DNA of 64,000 bases from Hyphomicrobium sp. CS1BSMeth3 (GTDB lineage: Bacteria > Pseudomonadota > Alphaproteobacteria > Rhizobiales > Hyphomicrobiaceae), in contig NZ_FPEI01000006.1 in the NCBI RefSeq assembly GCF_900117415.1, forward strand, positions 992,001 through 1,056,000. The letters run 5' to 3'. How positions within the stretch are numbered: the first letter of the stretch is position 1; each line of letters begins with the position of its first letter. The notes under the pieces were generated by a model. It was not told the origin of the DNA. It saw nothing but the letters and a program-made list of their open reading frames with translations, and did not search any database. A program made the position numbers and the translations under genes. Shown here piece by piece: positions 45,029 to 53,475 of the stretch.

Positions 45029-45061
45029 TTGCGACGCACCATGATTGTTGCGACGCACCAT
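45029..45061 (+). repeat. Tandem 14-bp direct repeat, possible operator
   Basis: TTGCGACGCACCAT occurs at 45029-45042 and again at 45048-45061, perfect, with a start-to-start distance of 19 bp (about two helical turns). It lies between the shared motif and the small gene at 45135. Confidence 0.65.
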
Positions 45062-45134
45062 CTGCGGTATATGGCATACCAGAGCATACGCACCGGCAAC
45101 AGGCGCGATGCCGAGATGAGCAAAGGAACAGATC

Positions 45135-45335
45135 ATGAGCACCAAGGCCTATGATTCCGCCCTTGATTTCACGCCGAGCGAGGCAAAGAAGCCGAGCCTC
45201 TTCGCGCGCTTCAAGGAGTACATGTCGGCCCTCGATGCCGGCCTCGCTGCCTGGCGTGAGTACGAGCGTCTGCGCATGAGCGGTGTCGAGCACAGCGTGG
45301 CCGCCGCGAAGGCCTTCGAGAAGCACTACGAGTAA
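45135..45335 (+). CDS. Small conserved-type protein related to the DUF1127-like group
   Basis: A 66-residue acidic/basic helical protein: MSTKAYDSALDFTPSEAKKP, then SLFARFKEYMSALDAGLAAW and REYERLRMSG. The KKPSLFARF segment parallels KPGFFARF in the protein at 41429, and both genes share an upstream 20-bp motif, so they may belong to one regulon. No signal peptide or membrane segment. No known function. An AAAGGAACAG Shine-Dalgarno region precedes the ATG. It lies between the SDR promoter and tilS. Confidence 0.75.
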   Translation: MSTKAYDSALDFTPSEAKKPSLFARFKEYMSALDAGLAAWREYERLRMSGVEHSVAAAKAFEKHYE

Positions 45336-45356
45336 TCCCTGGACGGGCGGCAGCGC

Positions 45357-46712
45357 CTAGTCCGAGCGGACGAAGTCGATAGTGATGCGCGGTGAGCGGG
45401 GCACAGTCAGCCCCGCAACCGCGAGAATTGCCTCTCCCTGGATGCAGGCCGCCAAAGTCGCCGCCGCCCCTGGTGGTAGGCGTAATTTCCCCAGCTCTGG
45501 ATGCTCGTTTTTCAGAGCCCGCCATCGCGCTGGGCCGAGCGCCCGGACGTCGATCGTCCCCCCCACATCCTGAGCCGCGCTGATCCTGAAGCGGCCGTCC
45601 CAGACGCCCGTCGAGCCCGGCTCGAGCCTGAGACGCGGCAGCTCAGCCCGCCCTGCCTCCCGCCATACACGCAGCTCGCCGGCCGGCCGCCAATCGAGCC
45701 GGCAGCCGCCGAGTGTTGCCGCGCGCGCCGGCCAAATGCGCTCGGATGTCGCCCGCACGCGTGCGGCGAGCGCTTCGATCTCCGAAAGCCGCGGCGCCGG
45801 CGCATGGCCGCCAAAGGCTGAGATGAGGCGCGCCAGCAGCCGGATGGCCATCTCATCAGGTGTATTCTTCAGAACGTCCATGGCAATCGAGCCGAACTGC
45901 CCGTCGTGCCAATCTATGGCGCGGTCGCCGGCTTCGGCCGCTAGATGCTGTGCGGCCTCACGCGCCCGCGAGAGACGCGATGCGCTGCGCGCGATCGCGG
46001 CGCTCGTCACGCCGAGTTCCGCGAGGCTCGCGAGCGCCTTGCGGATACGAACGCGCTCGAAGTCGTCGCGCGCATTGCTCGGGTCCTCGCGCCATGAGAG
46101 GCCCGCTTCTCTGAGCGTCGCGACGAGCCGCGACTTCGGCAGATCTAGAAGGGGGCGATGGAGATGCAGTGCCGTGCCTGCCGGTGCCGACGACGGCAGG
46201 GTCTCATCGGCACGCATGGCGCTGAGCCCGTCGATGCCGCTCCCGCGCGCAAGCCGCATGAGAAAGGTCTCGGCCTGGTCCTCCATGTGGTGAGCCGTCA
46301 GGAGCGGGCGGACCGCCGCGCCATAGGGAAGCGCCTCCTCGCTGAGGGCTTCGTGCATAAGGTGGTAGCGGGCGGCGCGAGCTGCAGCCTGAATGCCGTG
46401 CGTTGGTTTCTCGCCCGTCCATCTGAGCAGCCAGCCGCGCAGACCTGCGGCTACGGCCTGAGCTACAACCCACGCTGCGTCCTCGGCTGAGCCGGCCCGC
46501 AGGCCGTGGTCGACCGTCAGCACGATGAGGCGCGGACGATTGACGTGCTGAGCGGGCACCAACGGCGGCACGAGTTCGAGCGCCCGCGCAGCCACGTGCA
46601 TGAGCGCCATGCTGTCTGCGCCGCCGGACACGGCAAGCGCGATCGGCGCCCCGAGCAACGGCTCGAAGCGCGCACGAATTTCATCGTCGGTGATGGGTGC
46701 GTCCGGATCCAT
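45357..46712 (-). CDS. tilS: tRNA(Ile)-lysidine synthase
   Basis: TilS modifies C34 of the CAU anticodon of tRNA-Ile to lysidine so that it reads AUA. The 451 residues start with the PP-loop SGGADS (29-34), the ATP pyrophosphatase motif; VDHGLRAGSAEDA and AHHMEDQAETFLMRL are conserved family blocks. The C-terminal tRNA-binding region is present but diverged and Arg/Ala-rich. The gene is read alone or with coxG upstream, 57 bp away. Confidence 0.94.
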   Translation of the reverse strand: MDPDAPITDDEIRARFEPLLGAPIALAVSGGADSMALMHVAARALELVPPLVPAQHVNRPRLIVLTVDHGLRAGSAEDAAWVVAQAVAAGLRGWLLRWTGEKPTHGIQAAARAARYHLMHEALSEEALPYGAAVRPLLTAHHMEDQAETFLMRLARGSGIDGLSAMRADETLPSSAPAGTALHLHRPLLDLPKSRLVATLREAGLSWREDPSNARDDFERVRIRKALASLAELGVTSAAIARSASRLSRAREAAQHLAAEAGDRAIDWHDGQFGSIAMDVLKNTPDEMAIRLLARLISAFGGHAPAPRLSEIEALAARVRATSERIWPARAATLGGCRLDWRPAGELRVWREAGRAELPRLRLEPGSTGVWDGRFRISAAQDVGGTIDVRALGPARWRALKNEHPELGKLRLPPGAAATLAACIQGEAILAVAGLTVPRSPRITIDFVRSD

Positions 46713-46769
46713 GTCTCACTCCGCACCGTGCGGTGCGCGGAATAGGCAAAGGCCCGGCGCGATTGGAAC

Positions 46770-47279
46770 TCAGCCGCGTCGCAGCCACTTCGTCCAGCGG
46801 CTCTTCTTCTCCTCGGGCGCCGCGGTTTCGTTGCTCTCGCCGTTCAGCTCTTTGACGAAATTGCCGAAGAACTCGCCGGCGAGCTTGTTGGACGTCGCCT
46901 GTATGAGGCGACCGCCGAGCGTCGCGAGCTTCCCCCCGACTTCCGCCTTGGCGTTATAGGAGAGCTTGGTCGTGTGCTCATCGATCTCGGTGAGCTCGAC
47001 GCGGGCACGACCCTTGGCAAAGCCGGCCGCACCGCCCTGTCCCTGGCCGACGATGTCGTAGGAGGAGGGCGGATCGAGGTTCTCGAGCGTCACATTGCCG
47101 TTGAAGGTCGCCGAGATGGGACCGATCTTCAGCGACACCTTCGCGGCAAGATCGGTGGGCGAACGCTGCTCGAGCTCCTTGCAGCCCGGAATGGTGCGCT
47201 TCAACACCTCGGGATCGTTGAGCGCGTGCCAGACCACCTCGCGGGGCGCATTGATCGTGTACTCGCCGGTGATGTCCAT
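46770..47279 (-). CDS. CoxG-like SRPBCC protein (carbon monoxide dehydrogenase subunit G family)
   Basis: A 169-residue START/SRPBCC protein. The core MDITGEYTINAPREVVWHAL (1-20), IPGCKEL (near 30) and GGKLATLGGRLIQ (near 115) match the CoxG family, which helps membrane anchoring or maturation of molybdenum CO dehydrogenase in Oligotropha. The last 30 residues are charged with a basic end (RWTKWLRRG), consistent with membrane contact. No coxMSL genes are in the window, so it may serve another enzyme of the xanthine oxidase family or act alone. Confidence 0.85.
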   Translation of the reverse strand: MDITGEYTINAPREVVWHALNDPEVLKRTIPGCKELEQRSPTDLAAKVSLKIGPISATFNGNVTLENLDPPSSYDIVGQGQGGAAGFAKGRARVELTEIDEHTTKLSYNAKAEVGGKLATLGGRLIQATSNKLAGEFFGNFVKELNGESNETAAPEEKKSRWTKWLRRG

Positions 47280-47303
47280 GGCTTGCGTGCCCTTCTTCTC
47301 TTC

Positions 47304-47960
47304 TTATGAGACATTGTCGCTATCCGCGCCGATATCGGCGAGCCGCCGCGCGCGCCATCTGGTGCCGTTGCGCTCGAAAAGCAGCGGCGTGGCATTAGCG
47401 AGGTGATGGGTCTCGAGGTCAATGCCGAGTGTCGGGCCGAGCACATACAGGATACCGCCGTGCGCGACCAGCGTCGAATGCTTGGTGTCGGCAAGGCTAA
47501 GGGCGCGCTCGATGCCCTGACGCGCGCGGCGAACGAAGAAGTCGAGTGCCTCGCCATTGGGCGGCGCATCGCGCCAGTCGTGATCGGCCGAGGACTTGCC
47601 GACGAGATCGCCGAACCAGCGCTCGCGGAGGCCTTCCTCGGGCTCGGGCGTGAGACTGTGGGGGCGCCCGAGGATCTCCGCCGTCACCCAGGCGCGCGGC
47701 ATCGTGCTCGAGACAATGCGCTCGATGCGCTCGCCCTTCAGCGCCTCCGATGCAGCTTCCGCCTGGGCAAGTCCGCGCGCATTCAGAGGCTGATCGGCCT
47801 TCTGGAAAATGCGCGCGTGATTGCCGTCTGTCTCGCCATGCCGCACGAAGAGAAAGCGCGTGCACCGCGGCGTCAGCGGCTCTTCGCGCGCCATGCGGAA
47901 GAGCTCGTCGAGGCCACGATGCAGGTAGCCGGGCGTGGTGAGAGAGCCGGATGCCGCCAT
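47304..47960 (-). CDS. Histidine phosphatase superfamily (phosphoglycerate mutase-like) protein
   Basis: A 218-residue branch 1 histidine phosphatase. The RHG motif is in RFLFVRHGETDGN (phosphohistidine); TMPRAWVTAEIL carries the second Arg, and LVAHGGIL near residue 175 the last His. The substrate is not predictable from the sequence. An AGGTGA is near the ATG at 47960, and the upstream in-frame part lacks similarity. It sits between the CoxG-like gene and the thiolase, all on the minus strand with short gaps. Confidence 0.86.
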   Translation of the reverse strand: MAASGSLTTPGYLHRGLDELFRMAREEPLTPRCTRFLFVRHGETDGNHARIFQKADQPLNARGLAQAEAASEALKGERIERIVSSTMPRAWVTAEILGRPHSLTPEPEEGLRERWFGDLVGKSSADHDWRDAPPNGEALDFFVRRARQGIERALSLADTKHSTLVAHGGILYVLGPTLGIDLETHHLANATPLLFERNGTRWRARRLADIGADSDNVS

Positions 47961-47971
47961 CGTCACCTGCC

Positions 47972-49156
47972 TCAGACGATTTCGAAGAGGCCGGCCGCAC
48001 CCTGGCCGCCGCCGATGCACATGGTCACGACGGCATACTTCTCGCCGCGGCGCTTGCCCTCGATGAGGGCGTGTCCCGTCAGCCGTGCGCCGCTCATGCC
48101 ATAGGGATGCCCGATCGACACTGCGCCGCCGTCGACATTGAGCCGCTCCCAGGGAATGCCGAGCTTGTCGCGGCAGTACACGACCTGCACGGCGAACGCC
48201 TCGTTGAGCTCCCAGATGCCGATGTCCTCGACCTTGAGGCCGTGCTTCTTGAGGAGCTTCGGCACCGCGAATACGGGGCCGATGCCCATCTCGTCGGGCT
48301 CGCAGCCGACGACCTCGAAGCCGCGGTAAATGCCGAGCGGCTTCAGGCCGCGCTTCTGGGCTTCCTTGTCGCTCATGATGACGGTCGCGGAAGCGCCGTC
48401 CGAGAGCTGGCTCGCGTTGCCGGCGGTGATGAAGTTGCCTTCGCCCATGACGGGCTTCAGCTTGGCGAGGCCTTCCATGTTCGTGTCGGGGCGGTTGCCC
48501 TCGTCACGCGTCAGCGTGACCATCTCCTTGCCGACGGCCTTGCCCTCCTTGTCGTACAGGATCTTCTCGGCCGGCAGGGGCACGATCTCGTCATTGAACT
48601 TGCCGGCCTGCTGGGCGGCAGCCGTGCGCCGCTGGCTTTCGAGCGCGTACTCGTCCTGCGTCTCACGGCTGATGCCGTAGCGCTTCGCGACGTTGTCGGC
48701 CGTCTGGATCATCGACCAGTAGAGCTCGGGCTTGTGCTCGACGATCCATTCATCGCGGGTGCGGAACTTGTTGGCATTCTCGTTCTGCACGAGGCTGATC
48801 GAGTCGAGCCCGCCGGCAACGTAGATCCCGCCATCGTCGGAGCGCACGCGCTGGGAGGCCATGGCAATGGTCTGCAGGCCGGACGAGCAGAAGCGATTGA
48901 CGGTGGCGCCTGCCGTCGTGACCGGAAGGCCGGCCCGGATCGCGATCTGGCGGGCGATATTGCCGCCGGTTGCGCCCTCGGGCAGCGCCGAGCCCATGAG
49001 AACGTCGTCGATCTCCTCCGGCGCCACACCGGCACGCTTCACGGCCTCCGCGACGACGTGGCCGCCGAGGCTCGCGCCATGGAGGTTGTTGAAAGCGCCG
49101 CGGTAGGCGCGCCCGATCGGCGTGCGGGCGGTCGAAACGATGACGGCGTCGGCCAT
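47972..49156 (-). CDS. Acetyl-CoA C-acyltransferase (thiolase)
   Basis: A 394-residue type II thiolase. The nucleophile Cys90 is in [21 protein letters not shown] (near 330), [16 protein letters not shown] with the catalytic His (near 350) and the second Cys in [10 protein letters not shown] (about 380) complete the site. It could condense two acetyl-CoA or cleave 3-ketoacyl-CoA. AGGAGA precedes the ATG at 49156. No beta-oxidation or PHB genes are adjacent in the window. Confidence 0.95.
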   Translation of the reverse strand: MADAVIVSTARTPIGRAYRGAFNNLHGASLGGHVVAEAVKRAGVAPEEIDDVLMGSALPEGATGGNIARQIAIRAGLPVTTAGATVNRFCSSGLQTIAMASQRVRSDDGGIYVAGGLDSISLVQNENANKFRTRDEWIVEHKPELYWSMIQTADNVAKRYGISRETQDEYALESQRRTAAAQQAGKFNDEIVPLPAEKILYDKEGKAVGKEMVTLTRDEGNRPDTNMEGLAKLKPVMGEGNFITAGNASQLSDGASATVIMSDKEAQKRGLKPLGIYRGFEVVGCEPDEMGIGPVFAVPKLLKKHGLKVEDIGIWELNEAFAVQVVYCRDKLGIPWERLNVDGGAVSIGHPYGMSGARLTGHALIEGKRRGEKYAVVTMCIGGGQGAAGLFEIV

Positions 49157-49310
49157 TGGCGTCTCCTCTAGGTGTGGTTTGGCCCGAGTGTAAACCATCC
49201 CTTGGGCTTTTGGCAGCTCGCGAAGCCTCGCGCCGGGCCTCGAATTGGAGGTCGGCACCCCGCTCGGGCAGCGAGCAAGCCTTGCATTGCTCATATGCCG
49301 CTTCGTTGCC

Positions 49311-49338
49311 TTGACGATTGTGACCCGGGTGATAATAA
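49311..49338 (+). promoter_or_regulatory. Probable sigma-70 promoter of marR-emrA
   Basis: TTGACG (49311-49316) and TAATAA (49333-49338) are 16 bp apart. The stretch to 49360 is unusually AT-rich for this genome and would suit a MarR-type autoregulatory site (AATAACCGCAATTACTATT). Confidence 0.6.
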
Positions 49339-49372
49339 CCGCAATTACTATTTGCCTGGGGAGGCGACGCCA

Positions 49373-49894
49373 GTGGCCGATAGGGACCACCTGCAATTCG
49401 GCTGGCTAACTGCGGATACGGCGCGTTTGCTCCGTACGGTGTTCGCGCGGCGTGTGCGCGACCTCGGCCTGACGCGCGCCCAGTGGCTGGCGCTCACCCG
49501 CATCAACCGGCGCCCTGGCGTGAGCCAGTCCGAGCTTGCCGATATGATGGAAATCGAGAAGGCGCCCGCCGGCCGCATCGTCGACCGGCTCGAGGAAAAG
49601 GGCTGGGTCGAGCGTCGCGCCGAGCCCAGTGACCGGCGGGTTAACAGGATCTATCTCACCGAGCTCGGAACCCGGGTTCACGCGGCGATCGCGCCGCTCG
49701 CAGATGCAACCGTGCGCGATGCATTGGCGGGCCTGACGCCGCCTGAGCAGGAGCGCCTCGTTGCCCTCATGAGCAAGGTGAAGACGCAACTTACGAAGCT
49801 CGCGGCCTCCGACCCGCGAGCGGATTTTTCAGAGATTGATGGTATCGAAGACGCCGACGACGACGGGGTCGGGGCGTCAGCACGAGCGGGATGA
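49373..49894 (+). CDS. MarR-family transcriptional regulator
   Basis: A 173-residue winged-helix regulator. The DNA-binding domain is visible in [20 protein letters not shown] (recognition helices about 40-65), [20 protein letters not shown] and the wing [19 protein letters not shown] start with GGGGAGG eight bases upstream; the open frame above lacks similarity. Its stop overlaps the start of the EmrA-like gene (ATGA), so it probably controls that gene. The ligand is unknown; MarR proteins next to drug efflux genes usually respond to aromatic compounds. Confidence 0.92.
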   Translation: MADRDHLQFGWLTADTARLLRTVFARRVRDLGLTRAQWLALTRINRRPGVSQSELADMMEIEKAPAGRIVDRLEEKGWVERRAEPSDRRVNRIYLTELGTRVHAAIAPLADATVRDALAGLTPPEQERLVALMSKVKTQLTKLAASDPRADFSEIDGIEDADDDGVGASARAG

Positions 49895-50985
49895 CCATGA
49901 CAACCAAGCGCTGGACGCGCCCCATTTTGCTGGTGGTGGTCCCATTTCTCCTGGTTGCCGGCGCTGGCATATGGTGGCTGTGGAGCGGCCGCTACGTCTC
50001 GACCGAGAACGCCTACGTCAAGGCCGACATCGTTCAGGTCTCGTCGGAGGTGCCGGGGCGCATCATCGAGGTGCGTGTGCGCGAGCACCAGCAGGTCAAA
50101 GCCGGCGATGTTCTGCTGACGGTCGATCCCGAGCCGTATGCCATCGCCCTCGCCAAGGCCGAGGCCGAGCTCGATCAGATGCGCTCGCGCGTCGCCGGCT
50201 TCCGGGCCGAGTACGCCGAAGCCCAGATGGAGCTCTCCGAGGCCAAGAGCAGGATCGCCTTCTTCGAGGCCCAGCACGGCCGCCAGAAGCAGCTCAGCGA
50301 CCGCGGCGTCGGCTTTGCCTTCCGTGCCGAGGAGGCCGAGAGCAATCTCACGGTCGCCCATGCCCGCGTGAATGTGATCGAGCAGAAAATCGAGCGCATT
50401 CTGACCCAGCTCGGCGGCCAGGCCGACAAGCCCACCGAGGAACATGCGATGGTTCGCGAGCGCCTCGCGCTCCGCGACCGTGCCCGCCTCGAGCTCGTGC
50501 GCACGCGCATCCAGGCGCCGGTGAGCGGCCGCGTGGTCAATGCCAAGCTGCTGCCCGGCGAGCAGATCCGCGCCGCGACGCCGCTCTTCGCGATCGTCAG
50601 CGATGCCGAGCCCTGGGTCGAGGCCAACTTCAAGGAAACCGAGCTGACGCACGTCAGACCCGGCCAGAAGGCAACCGTGGTGCTGGACATCTACCCGGAC
50701 GTCACATGGAAGGCCCGCGTCGTGAGCATCAGCCCGGCGACAGGTGCCGAGTTCGCGCTGCTGCCGCCGCAGAACGCCTCGGGCAACTGGGTCAAGGTCG
50801 TGCAGCGGCTTCCCGTGCGCGTGCGCATCGAGCCGAACGGGACCGATCTGCCGCTGCGTGCCGGCATGACTGCCACCGTCAGCGTCGATACCGAGCGCGA
50901 GCGCAAGCTGAGCCAGGTGCTCGGCTGGGGTACGGCCTCCGCGACCGACAAGGCCGCGCGCGAGAAGCGCGCCGAGCAGCGTTAG
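49891..50985 (+). CDS. HlyD/EmrA-type membrane fusion protein, no adjacent pump
   Basis: A 364-residue periplasmic adaptor: a single N-terminal membrane anchor (about 9-27), lipoyl half-motif (VSSEVPGRIIEVRVREHQQV, about 48-67), a long coiled coil (about 85-200), the second lipoyl half (RIQAPVSGRVVNAKLLPGEQ) and beta-barrel. It fits the EmrA group that joins an MFS pump of the EmrB type to TolC. The gene that normally follows, emrB, is absent; the next gene is on the other strand. An EmrB-like gene lies about 31 kb upstream. Translationally coupled to marR. Confidence 0.92.
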   Translation: MTMTTKRWTRPILLVVVPFLLVAGAGIWWLWSGRYVSTENAYVKADIVQVSSEVPGRIIEVRVREHQQVKAGDVLLTVDPEPYAIALAKAEAELDQMRSRVAGFRAEYAEAQMELSEAKSRIAFFEAQHGRQKQLSDRGVGFAFRAEEAESNLTVAHARVNVIEQKIERILTQLGGQADKPTEEHAMVRERLALRDRARLELVRTRIQAPVSGRVVNAKLLPGEQIRAATPLFAIVSDAEPWVEANFKETELTHVRPGQKATVVLDIYPDVTWKARVVSISPATGAEFALLPPQNASGNWVKVVQRLPVRVRIEPNGTDLPLRAGMTATVSVDTERERKLSQVLGWGTASATDKAAREKRAEQR

Positions 50986-51020
50986 GCGCGGCGCTACTTC
51001 CCATCACCAAGCGAAGCCGA

Positions 51021-52112
51021 CTACCCTTTGCTGGTGGCTAGCAAGGTCCCCCGACGACTGAGCGCCGCTGCTTCCACCAATGACGTCGATGGCCGCCACG
51101 CGATCACGCCCTCTGTGCGCGCACGCACGTCCGGTGGCGCGAGACATGTCGCAACAGCCTCGTAGCCCGGCGCACCGCAGTACGGCGCAACAAGCCGCGG
51201 CGGACTGTGATTGGCCGGGCAGAGAATGATGCTCTCATCTGCGCCGGCGCTCTCGAGATCGAGGATCAGATCAGAACGAGTGAGCAGGAACAGCGCGCCT
51301 GCATCTGGCGCCCGGCGCCGGAGATAGCTCATCAGCGCCTCTTGCGTCGGACCATCCAGACCCTGCTCCGGCACGTCGACAGTGAGATTGGCGTTGCGCT
51401 CGGCTTCCAGCACCGTGAGCAAGGCGAGCAGCGCATCCGACGGGCTGCCGCCACTATCGATGATGGCAGCGGCAGCTTGCTCGACGTGCGCATTCAATGC
51501 CGGATTGGCATCGCGTAGCGCGCTCGCCGCCGCGCCTTGATCCTCCAATCGATCGAGCCCCACGAAACGTCCATTCGGCATTTCCTCCGCGAGCTTCATG
51601 GCAAGGCGCGTCTTGCCGCTGCCGAGCGGGCCGACAATGAAATTCAAGCGCCCGGCGTCGCGCAGCACGAAGCGCTCCCCACCCCATGGCCATGGCAGAT
51701 CGAATGAGACGCTGAGCTTGGACGCTGGCCGCAGAGAGCGCGCGATTTCCGCTGCTGGAGGCTGGTTGCCACGGGCGAGATCGGCTCGCAGGCGGCGAAC
51801 TTTGTCGACGGCGCTGCTCAATTCACGGACACGCTCAGCGAGCGCAATCTCATGGGTTGCGAGAATGCGCTCCAGGACCTGCGCGTCGCCATTCAGGACG
51901 CGGGATACTTCGCCGAGGCTGAGGCCGAGCGCACGCAGTGCGACGATCTCCGCTGCACGCGCCATCTGCGCAGCGTCGTAGGCGCGCCATCCCGCCGCCG
52001 TGCGGGCGGGCGTGATGAGGCCGCGCTCCTCGTAGAGGCGCAGCGCTTTTGCGGAGATGCCGAGCTGCGCCGCAGCCTCGGAGGCATTCAGGAGTTTGAG
52101 GGTAGCGTTCAC
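51021..52112 (-). CDS. MerR-type DNA-binding domain fused to a P-loop ATPase domain
   Basis: A 363-residue protein with two parts. Residues 8-75 are a MerR winged helix (EAAAQLGISAKALRLYEERG, then LITPARTAAGWRAYD), followed by a dimerisation coiled coil (about 80-115). MerR proteins normally end near 120-150. Here a nucleotide-binding domain follows, with a Walker A motif GPLGSGKT at 161-168 preceded by a beta strand (RLNFIV) and later hydrophobic strands (AAAIIDSGG; GALFLLTRSDLIL) that could be the Walker B region and sensor. No cysteines in MerR metal-site positions are apparent. GTG start with GAGGTGA upstream. It is convergent with emrA. An ATP-responsive regulator is inferred, not shown. 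Confidence 0.82.
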   Translation of the reverse strand: MNATLKLLNASEAAAQLGISAKALRLYEERGLITPARTAAGWRAYDAAQMARAAEIVALRALGLSLGEVSRVLNGDAQVLERILATHEIALAERVRELSSAVDKVRRLRADLARGNQPPAAEIARSLRPASKLSVSFDLPWPWGGERFVLRDAGRLNFIVGPLGSGKTRLAMKLAEEMPNGRFVGLDRLEDQGAAASALRDANPALNAHVEQAAAAIIDSGGSPSDALLALLTVLEAERNANLTVDVPEQGLDGPTQEALMSYLRRRAPDAGALFLLTRSDLILDLESAGADESIILCPANHSPPRLVAPYCGAPGYEAVATCLAPPDVRARTEGVIAWRPSTSLVEAAALSRRGTLLATSKG

Positions 52113-52183
52113 GACTCACCTCGCCGTTGTTGGAACGCCAGTTCTATGAGGGATGCCGCAGGGGCCGGGTCAAGCGCCGACTT

Positions 52184-52434
52184 GATCGCGCCTTTGGCGC
52201 GAACAGGGCTGTCGCCCTATGACCCACATCGTGCCCAAGGCGCGTGTCTTCGACACGACGGACACCCCCACACCCCGTCTTTTATGGATTTGGAGCCCAC
52301 CGCTGGCGCCACCATGTCCCTTCTCCCCGTCCTTCACGGGGAGAAGGTTAGGATGAGGGGCGGCGGCATACGCTAACGCCGCGCAAGTTCCCGCCCCTCA
52401 CCCTAGCCCTCTCCCCGCGCGCGGGGAGAGGGGA
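52184..52434 (+). repeat. Family 2 repeat, R1 plus R2
   Basis: Most of the 353-bp gap between merR and sseA. R1 (52184-52310) shows CGCGCCTTTGGCGCG, CACACCCCGTCTTTTATGGA and TTTGGAGC. R2 (52317-52434) has TTCTCCCCGTCCTTCACGGG and CTCTCCCCGCGCGCGGGGAG around the GAGGGGCGG/CCGCCCCTC inversion. Confidence 0.85.
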
Positions 52435-52465
52435 AAGTCTCCCCGCGTCGCGAAGCGACTGTTCC

Positions 52466-53347
52466 TCACCCCACTTCCATCGGCAGGCTCGGATCGTTCG
52501 CCCATTCCTGCAGGGAGTGGATGTAGACCTCGACATCCTCCTTGCCGAGGGCCGCAAGCGCGAGCGCCGTCAGCGAGGCTGCGATGCCACCGCCGCAGTA
52601 GGCGATCACGCGCTCCCCACCGAGCAGGCCCAGATCTCCAAAGCGCCGGCGCAGTTCAGGCAGCGGCAGGAGGGCATTCGTCTGGGGATCGACGATGCCG
52701 CGCGAGGCGACATTGCAGCTCCCGGGGATGCGGCCGGCGCGCCCGTAGTGCACGCCGCTCTTGCCGGCGTGCTGCTCGGGCGAAAGCGCATTGACGATGC
52801 GCACGTCGGATGCACCGATGGCGCCCGCCACGCGCCCTTTGTCCGCGAAGAAGCCTGGACGTGGACGAGCGGTGAATTTTGCGAGCGGATGCTTAACCGG
52901 CATTGTCTCGAGAGGACGGCCTTCCTTGCGCCACTTGATGAGACCACCATCAAGAACGGTGGCGTTGTCGAAGCCATAGGCCTTGAGCATCCACCACACG
53001 CGGGCAGCCCAGGCATTGTAGCCGGCGTCGTAGAGGACGATTTGGGCACCATCGCCGACGCCGAGCCGGCCGGCGGCGTCCGCAAAGGCGTCCGGGCCCA
53101 GCGCCGAGAAGCGGAACGAGCTCGCAGTGTCGGAGAGATCCCGGGCGAGGTCGATGAACGCAGCCCCGGGAATGTGGCCCCCGCCGTAGTCCGCCTCTCC
53201 GCTCGTCACCTGTTGCCCGGAGTTGTCGGGAAGGGGCGCGAGGTGCATGGTGCAGTCGAAGATTCTCAGGTTCGGATCGGCGAGCCGGTCGGCCAGAGTC
53301 GCCGTGTCGATCAGTGGTCGCGGCAATTTGGCTGATGCTGAGGCCAT
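52466..53347 (-). CDS. sseA: 3-mercaptopyruvate/thiosulfate sulfurtransferase
   Basis: A 293-residue tandem rhodanese. The first, inactive domain (about 12-135) ends with the typical VLDGGLIKW; the second (about 150-290) has the catalytic Cys251 in YCGGGIAAS. Mercaptopyruvate sulfurtransferases usually have CGSGV(T/S)A, so the loop CGGGIA is a slight variant. It would move sulfane sulfur from mercaptopyruvate or thiosulfate to thiol acceptors. GGAG is seven bases before the ATG at 53347. Confidence 0.9.
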   Translation of the reverse strand: MASASAKLPRPLIDTATLADRLADPNLRIFDCTMHLAPLPDNSGQQVTSGEADYGGGHIPGAAFIDLARDLSDTASSFRFSALGPDAFADAAGRLGVGDGAQIVLYDAGYNAWAARVWWMLKAYGFDNATVLDGGLIKWRKEGRPLETMPVKHPLAKFTARPRPGFFADKGRVAGAIGASDVRIVNALSPEQHAGKSGVHYGRAGRIPGSCNVASRGIVDPQTNALLPLPELRRRFGDLGLLGGERVIAYCGGGIAASLTALALAALGKEDVEVYIHSLQEWANDPSLPMEVG

Positions 53348-53475
53348 TCTAAAACTCCGGTCTTTTGAGGATGTTGCGCTGACCACTGTTGAAAGGCGGC
53401 CCGTCGCTCGCCATCCTAGAAGGGGATGGCTGCGCGGCAAAGCGCAGCCGGTCCTCGCGCCTGAGGTAGTGGGCA

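Larger units (their letters stand above)
44859..45134. other. Regulatory region between SDR and small gene at 45135
   Basis: 276-bp divergent spacer. It holds the second copy of the shared 20-bp motif (45007-45026), a tandem pair of TTGCGACGCACCAT (45029-45042 and 45048-45061), and an inverted repeat GGTAT-N5-ATACC (45066-45080) about 55 bases before the small gene. It also carries the SDR promoter on the minus strand, which I could not pick out. Confidence 0.6.

Noticed and set aside
46770-47279. Carbon monoxide dehydrogenase operon
   Set aside because: Only a CoxG-like gene is present; no coxM, coxS or coxL in the window.
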